From an uncultured Blautia sp. (GTDB lineage Bacteria > Bacillota > Clostridia > Lachnospirales > Lachnospiraceae): a stretch of 16,831 nucleotides of DNA. The translations under genes were made by a program, and so were the position numbers. Every line of letters begins with the position of its first letter. Within the stretch, counting starts at the first letter, position 1. The stretch spans positions 1 to 16,831 of the forward strand of contig CAMBYR010000012.1 of assembly GCA_945872375.1 (NCBI GenBank), in the 5' to 3' direction. Positions 14,477-16,831 of the stretch are shown in pieces. Below the pieces are notes generated by a model. It did not search any database and had not been told where the DNA came from. It saw only the letters and a list, made by a program, of their open reading frames with translations.

Positions 14477-14549
14477 GCGCCTTTAGCTCAGTTGGTAGAG
14501 CAGTAGACTCTTAATCTATTTGTCCAGGGTTCGAGTCCCTGAAGGCGCA
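14477..14549 (+). tRNA. tRNA-Lys (anticodon CTT)
   Basis: A complete 73-nt cloverleaf: acceptor GCGCCTT with AAGGCGC, D arm GCTC/GAGC, anticodon stem GTAGA/TCTAT with loop CTCTTAA giving anticodon CTT, T arm CAGGG/CCCTG with TTCGAGT, and discriminator A at 14549. The CCA end is not encoded. It reads AAG codons. Stands alone, not in a tRNA array. Confidence 0.96.
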
Positions 14550-14582
14550 TTGAAAGTACTGTTTTTGCGGGTGATGCGAATT

Positions 14583-14604
14583 CCGTGGGGACGGTGCTTT
14601 TTTT
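14583..14604 (+). terminator. Possible tRNA-Lys terminator
   Basis: CCGT (14583-14586) and ACGG (14591-14594) around GGGG, then TGC and seven T (14598-14604). The stem is only 4 bp, so read-through into the membrane protein gene is quite possible. No separate promoter for that gene is obvious. Confidence 0.4.
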
Positions 14605-14666
14605 GTATCTGTGTCACTGAAAATCAGAGTGAACTGCTTTGCAGCGTTTATCAAAGGAGGATTCGT

Positions 14667-16295
14667 GTGAAAAAGGGGAAAAAAATAAGAAGAACGGCAG
14701 GGATTTTACTGCTGGTGCTGATTCTGGCGGGAATGTATTATTATGTTGTACTTCCGCCCATTAACATTCATGCTTCCGGTTTCTGGATATTTGTCATGGC
14801 AGTTTTGGCTGCGCTTCTGCTTTTGAGCACGGCAAAGGCGGCCAGGACAGGCGCATCCATACATCTGAGGGATGTGACATACTCCATAAAGACGAAAAAA
14901 AGTGTGAAGCTGATTTTTGCGCTGCTGATTCTGACGGCGGCTGCATACCTGGTGGGCTCTGTTTTGTCCTCTCCGATCGTGAATGCAAAGAAATATCAGA
15001 AGCTTCTGGAGCCGGAGACCGGTAATTTTGCCGAGGACATCAAACAGGTGAATTACAATCAGATCCCGCTTTTGGACAAGGATTCTGCAGAACTTCTGGG
15101 AAACAGGAAAATGGGAAGTATGGTGGACATGGTTTCTCAGTTTGAAGTCAGTCCTCTGTATTCTCAGATCAATTATAAAGGACGTCCGGTGCGTGTGACG
15201 CCGCTGGTATATGCCAGCGCGGTGAAATGGTTTACCAACCAGAAAAGCGGGATCCCGGCGTATATTTCCATTGATATGGCCACGCAGAACACGGAGCTTG
15301 TAAAGGTGCCGGAAGGAATACGCTATTCGGAGTCGGAATACCTGAACAGAAATATTTACCGCCATCTGCGTTTCCATTACCCCACATATATGTTTGACCA
15401 GCTCAGCTTTGAGATCGACGAAGAAGGAACGCCTTACTGGATCTGTCCGGTGAAGGAGTTTACCATCGGTCTGTTTGGCGGACAAACCATCGGCAAGGTG
15501 GTGCTGTGCAATGCGGTGACCGGAGAGTGTCAGTCCATGGATGTGGAAGATTGCCCTTCCTGGGTGGATCGTGTTTATCCGGCGGATCTTCTGATTCAGC
15601 TTTATGATTACCATGGCACCCTGAAAAACGGTTATATCAACAGCATTCTGGGACAGAAAGGCTGTTTGGAAACTACGGCGGGATACAATTATCTGGCCCA
15701 GGATGATGATGTATGGGTATATACCGGTGTGACCTCTGTCAGCGGTGACCGTTCCAATGTGGGATTTGTGCTGATGAATCAGAGAACGAAGGAAACCAGA
15801 TACTATGAGGTGGCTGGCGCCGAGGAATTTTCGGCTATGGATTCGGCAGAAGGCCAGGTTCAGAATCTTGGCTATCAGGCCACATTCCCTCTCCTTTTGA
15901 ATATTTCCGGTGAACCTACGTATTTTATTGCGTTGAAAGACAATGCCGGTCTTGTAAAGAAGTATGCCATGGTCAATATCCAGAAATATCAGAATGTGGC
16001 TATCGGAGATTCGGTATCGGCCTGTGAAAAGGCTTATGTGAAGCTGCTTCGGAGCAGCGGCAATGCGTCAGCGGCAGCAGGGGAAGCCAGTGAGGCTTCC
16101 GGTATCATCAAAAGGATCGTGCAGGGCGTGGTAGACGGCAATACGCATTTTTATGTAATGCTGGAAAACAGTGATCTGATATTCGACGTTCCGCTGGCGG
16201 ATTTCATGGAAATCGTGAAATATGCGGAAGGAGATAAAGTCTCTTTCAGCTATGAGGAAAGTGATCCGGTCTGCATTGTGCTCGGATTGAAATAA
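14667..16295 (+). CDS. Uncharacterised membrane-anchored protein with three N-terminal TM segments
   Basis: I do not recognise this 542-residue protein. Three hydrophobic segments (about 10-30, 38-57 and 81-103) lead to a large domain of about 440 residues, probably outside the cell. It appears to hold two related modules: one near 199-286 with FEIDEEGTPYWICPV (248-262) and VVLCNAVTGE (278-287), the other near 366-440 with LNISGEPTYFIALKD (411-425) and KKYAMVNI (431-438); each pairs a G-x-P-Y/T motif with a following beta-like segment, loosely PepSY-like. The C-terminus (478-542) resembles a small beta-barrel (GNTHFYVMLENSDLIFDV). Start: GTG at 14667, 6 bp after a perfect AAAGGAGG (14653-14660). 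No in-frame start nearer the tRNA has a ribosome site. It may be co-transcribed with tRNA-Lys and ends at a strong terminator. Confidence 0.85.
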   Translation: MKKGKKIRRTAGILLLVLILAGMYYYVVLPPINIHASGFWIFVMAVLAALLLLSTAKAARTGASIHLRDVTYSIKTKKSVKLIFALLILTAAAYLVGSVLSSPIVNAKKYQKLLEPETGNFAEDIKQVNYNQIPLLDKDSAELLGNRKMGSMVDMVSQFEVSPLYSQINYKGRPVRVTPLVYASAVKWFTNQKSGIPAYISIDMATQNTELVKVPEGIRYSESEYLNRNIYRHLRFHYPTYMFDQLSFEIDEEGTPYWICPVKEFTIGLFGGQTIGKVVLCNAVTGECQSMDVEDCPSWVDRVYPADLLIQLYDYHGTLKNGYINSILGQKGCLETTAGYNYLAQDDDVWVYTGVTSVSGDRSNVGFVLMNQRTKETRYYEVAGAEEFSAMDSAEGQVQNLGYQATFPLLLNISGEPTYFIALKDNAGLVKKYAMVNIQKYQNVAIGDSVSACEKAYVKLLRSSGNASAAAGEASEASGIIKRIVQGVVDGNTHFYVMLENSDLIFDVPLADFMEIVKYAEGDKVSFSYEESDPVCIVLGLK

Positions 16296-16335
16296 GAACG
16301 ACTTATTTCTCCAAAATAAAGATTGAATGAATGAA

Positions 16336-16364
16336 AAGAACGCCGGCAGCGGCGTTCTTTTTTT
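16336..16364 (+). terminator. Intrinsic terminator of the membrane protein gene
   Basis: Perfect 10-bp stem AAGAACGCCG (16336-16345) with CGGCGTTCTT (16350-16359), GCAG tetraloop, then five T after the stem. Strong rho-independent terminator isolating the next unit. Confidence 0.93.
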
Positions 16365-16394
16365 ACAAAAAAGGGGGAATTTTGCATAATAATG

Positions 16395-16403
16395 TGATAT
16401 ACT
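16395..16403 (+). promoter_or_regulatory. Extended -10 promoter before the Mrp gene
   Basis: TGA-TATACT (16395-16403) is an extended -10; no good -35 is seen 17 bp upstream. The predicted leader of about 65 nt shows no clear structure. Confidence 0.45.
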
Positions 16404-16476
16404 TAATTTATTTCGATGATTGCTCCGGGAAGGCAGAAGGAAGGGGAACTGCCGTCGGAAAAGAAAGGAGAAAGAG

Positions 16477-16831
16477 ATGTATCTGTTATATTTTTTGTTA
16501 TGGATTATTTATAATGGAAATGTTACGCTGGAAATCTGTTTGTTTGGCGTAATCATAGCAGGTGCGATTTTTGCATTTATATGCAGATTTATGGATTACA
16601 GTGTGAAGAAGGACATGCAGAATATAAAGAAGGTCCTGAAATTTATCCGTTACGCATGTGTACTGGTAATGGAAATTGTAAAGGCTAATTTTGCAGTCAT
16701 TCACATGATTCTGTCAGAAAAAGAAGAAACGGAGCCGGTTCTGGTAAGCTTTGCCTCGGATATGAAAACACCGGCTGGCAGAGCGTTTCTGGCAAATGCC
16801 ATTACCCTGACGCCGGGAACCATTACCGTAT
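16477..16831 (+). CDS. mrpE: Na+/H+ antiporter subunit MrpE/MnhE family, 5' part (cut by window end)
   Basis: Start of a subunit of the multi-component Mrp-type monovalent cation/proton antiporter in the membrane; 118 codons are visible with no stop. ATG at 16477 follows AAAGGAG (16464-16470) by 6 bp. Two N-terminal membrane segments (about 1-17 and 19-37) are followed by a helical region (YACVLVMEIVKANFAVIHMIL) and the family signature LANAITLTPGTITV at the window end. In many Clostridia, mrpE begins a cluster mrpEFGB(A/C/D), so more subunits probably follow downstream; this cannot be seen here. It has its own upstream terminator boundary and a possible extended -10 promoter. Confidence 0.9.
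   Translation, partial: MYLLYFLLWIIYNGNVTLEICLFGVIIAGAIFAFICRFMDYSVKKDMQNIKKVLKFIRYACVLVMEIVKANFAVIHMILSEKEETEPVLVSFASDMKTPAGRAFLANAITLTPGTITV

Noticed and set aside
14520..14666. Upstream extension of the membrane protein frame into tRNA-Lys
   Set aside because: Starts there overlap the tRNA and have no ribosome binding site; the GTG at 14667 has a perfect AAAGGAGG.
1..16831. Mobile elements, CRISPR arrays, phage or toxin-antitoxin genes
   Set aside because: No transposase, integrase, terminal repeats, spaced direct repeats or paired small toxin/antitoxin genes were seen.

Overview
The window looks like a piece of a low-to-mid GC Gram-positive chromosome, most likely a gut-type Clostridia of the Lachnospiraceae kind. 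This is inferred from strong AGGAGG-type ribosome binding sites, GTG/TTG starts, sigma-A-like TTGACA/TATAAT promoters, and the mix of genes (yybP-ykoY-controlled P-type ATPase, MarR, CapA, NlpC/P60, Mrp antiporter). I see no insertion sequence, integrase, CRISPR array or phage gene. It reads as core-type chromosome made of short, mostly independent transcription units.

Left part (1-4253): the 3' part of metG converges on a large P-type cation ATPase on the minus strand, with a shared terminator between them. The ATPase leader carries a yybP-ykoY (Mn2+) riboswitch whose 3' P1 strand also forms one arm of an intrinsic terminator. This argues that the pump exports Mn2+ (or Mn2+/Ca2+) and that the metal switches its expression on.

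Middle part (4342-11467): one clear promoter drives moaC-moaA-mogA-MOSC-tatD, which overlap or nearly touch. The first four act in molybdenum cofactor synthesis or handling; tatD is a metal-dependent nuclease carried along. A convergent capA gene follows, and its terminator lies inside the tatD coding region. Next come a FabT-like MarR regulator divergent from capA and a membrane-anchored DUF885 metallohydrolase convergent with it.

Right part (11506-16831): trxB (thioredoxin reductase), then a small secreted NlpC/P60 hydrolase with a perfect WalR/YycF-type tandem box in its leader. A 361-bp non-coding interval before trmB holds a dense DnaA-box cluster and several dyads. After trmB come a possible small Cys-rich protein with a foldable leader, tRNA-Lys(CTT) with a strong promoter, a 542-residue membrane-anchored protein I do not recognise, and the start of a MrpE/MnhE antiporter subunit gene cut by the window end.

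The observations most worth a second look are the DnaA-box cluster outside any visible dnaA locus, the WalR box on the NlpC/P60 gene, the ON-type Mn2+ riboswitch, and the unrecognised membrane protein with an apparent internal duplication.
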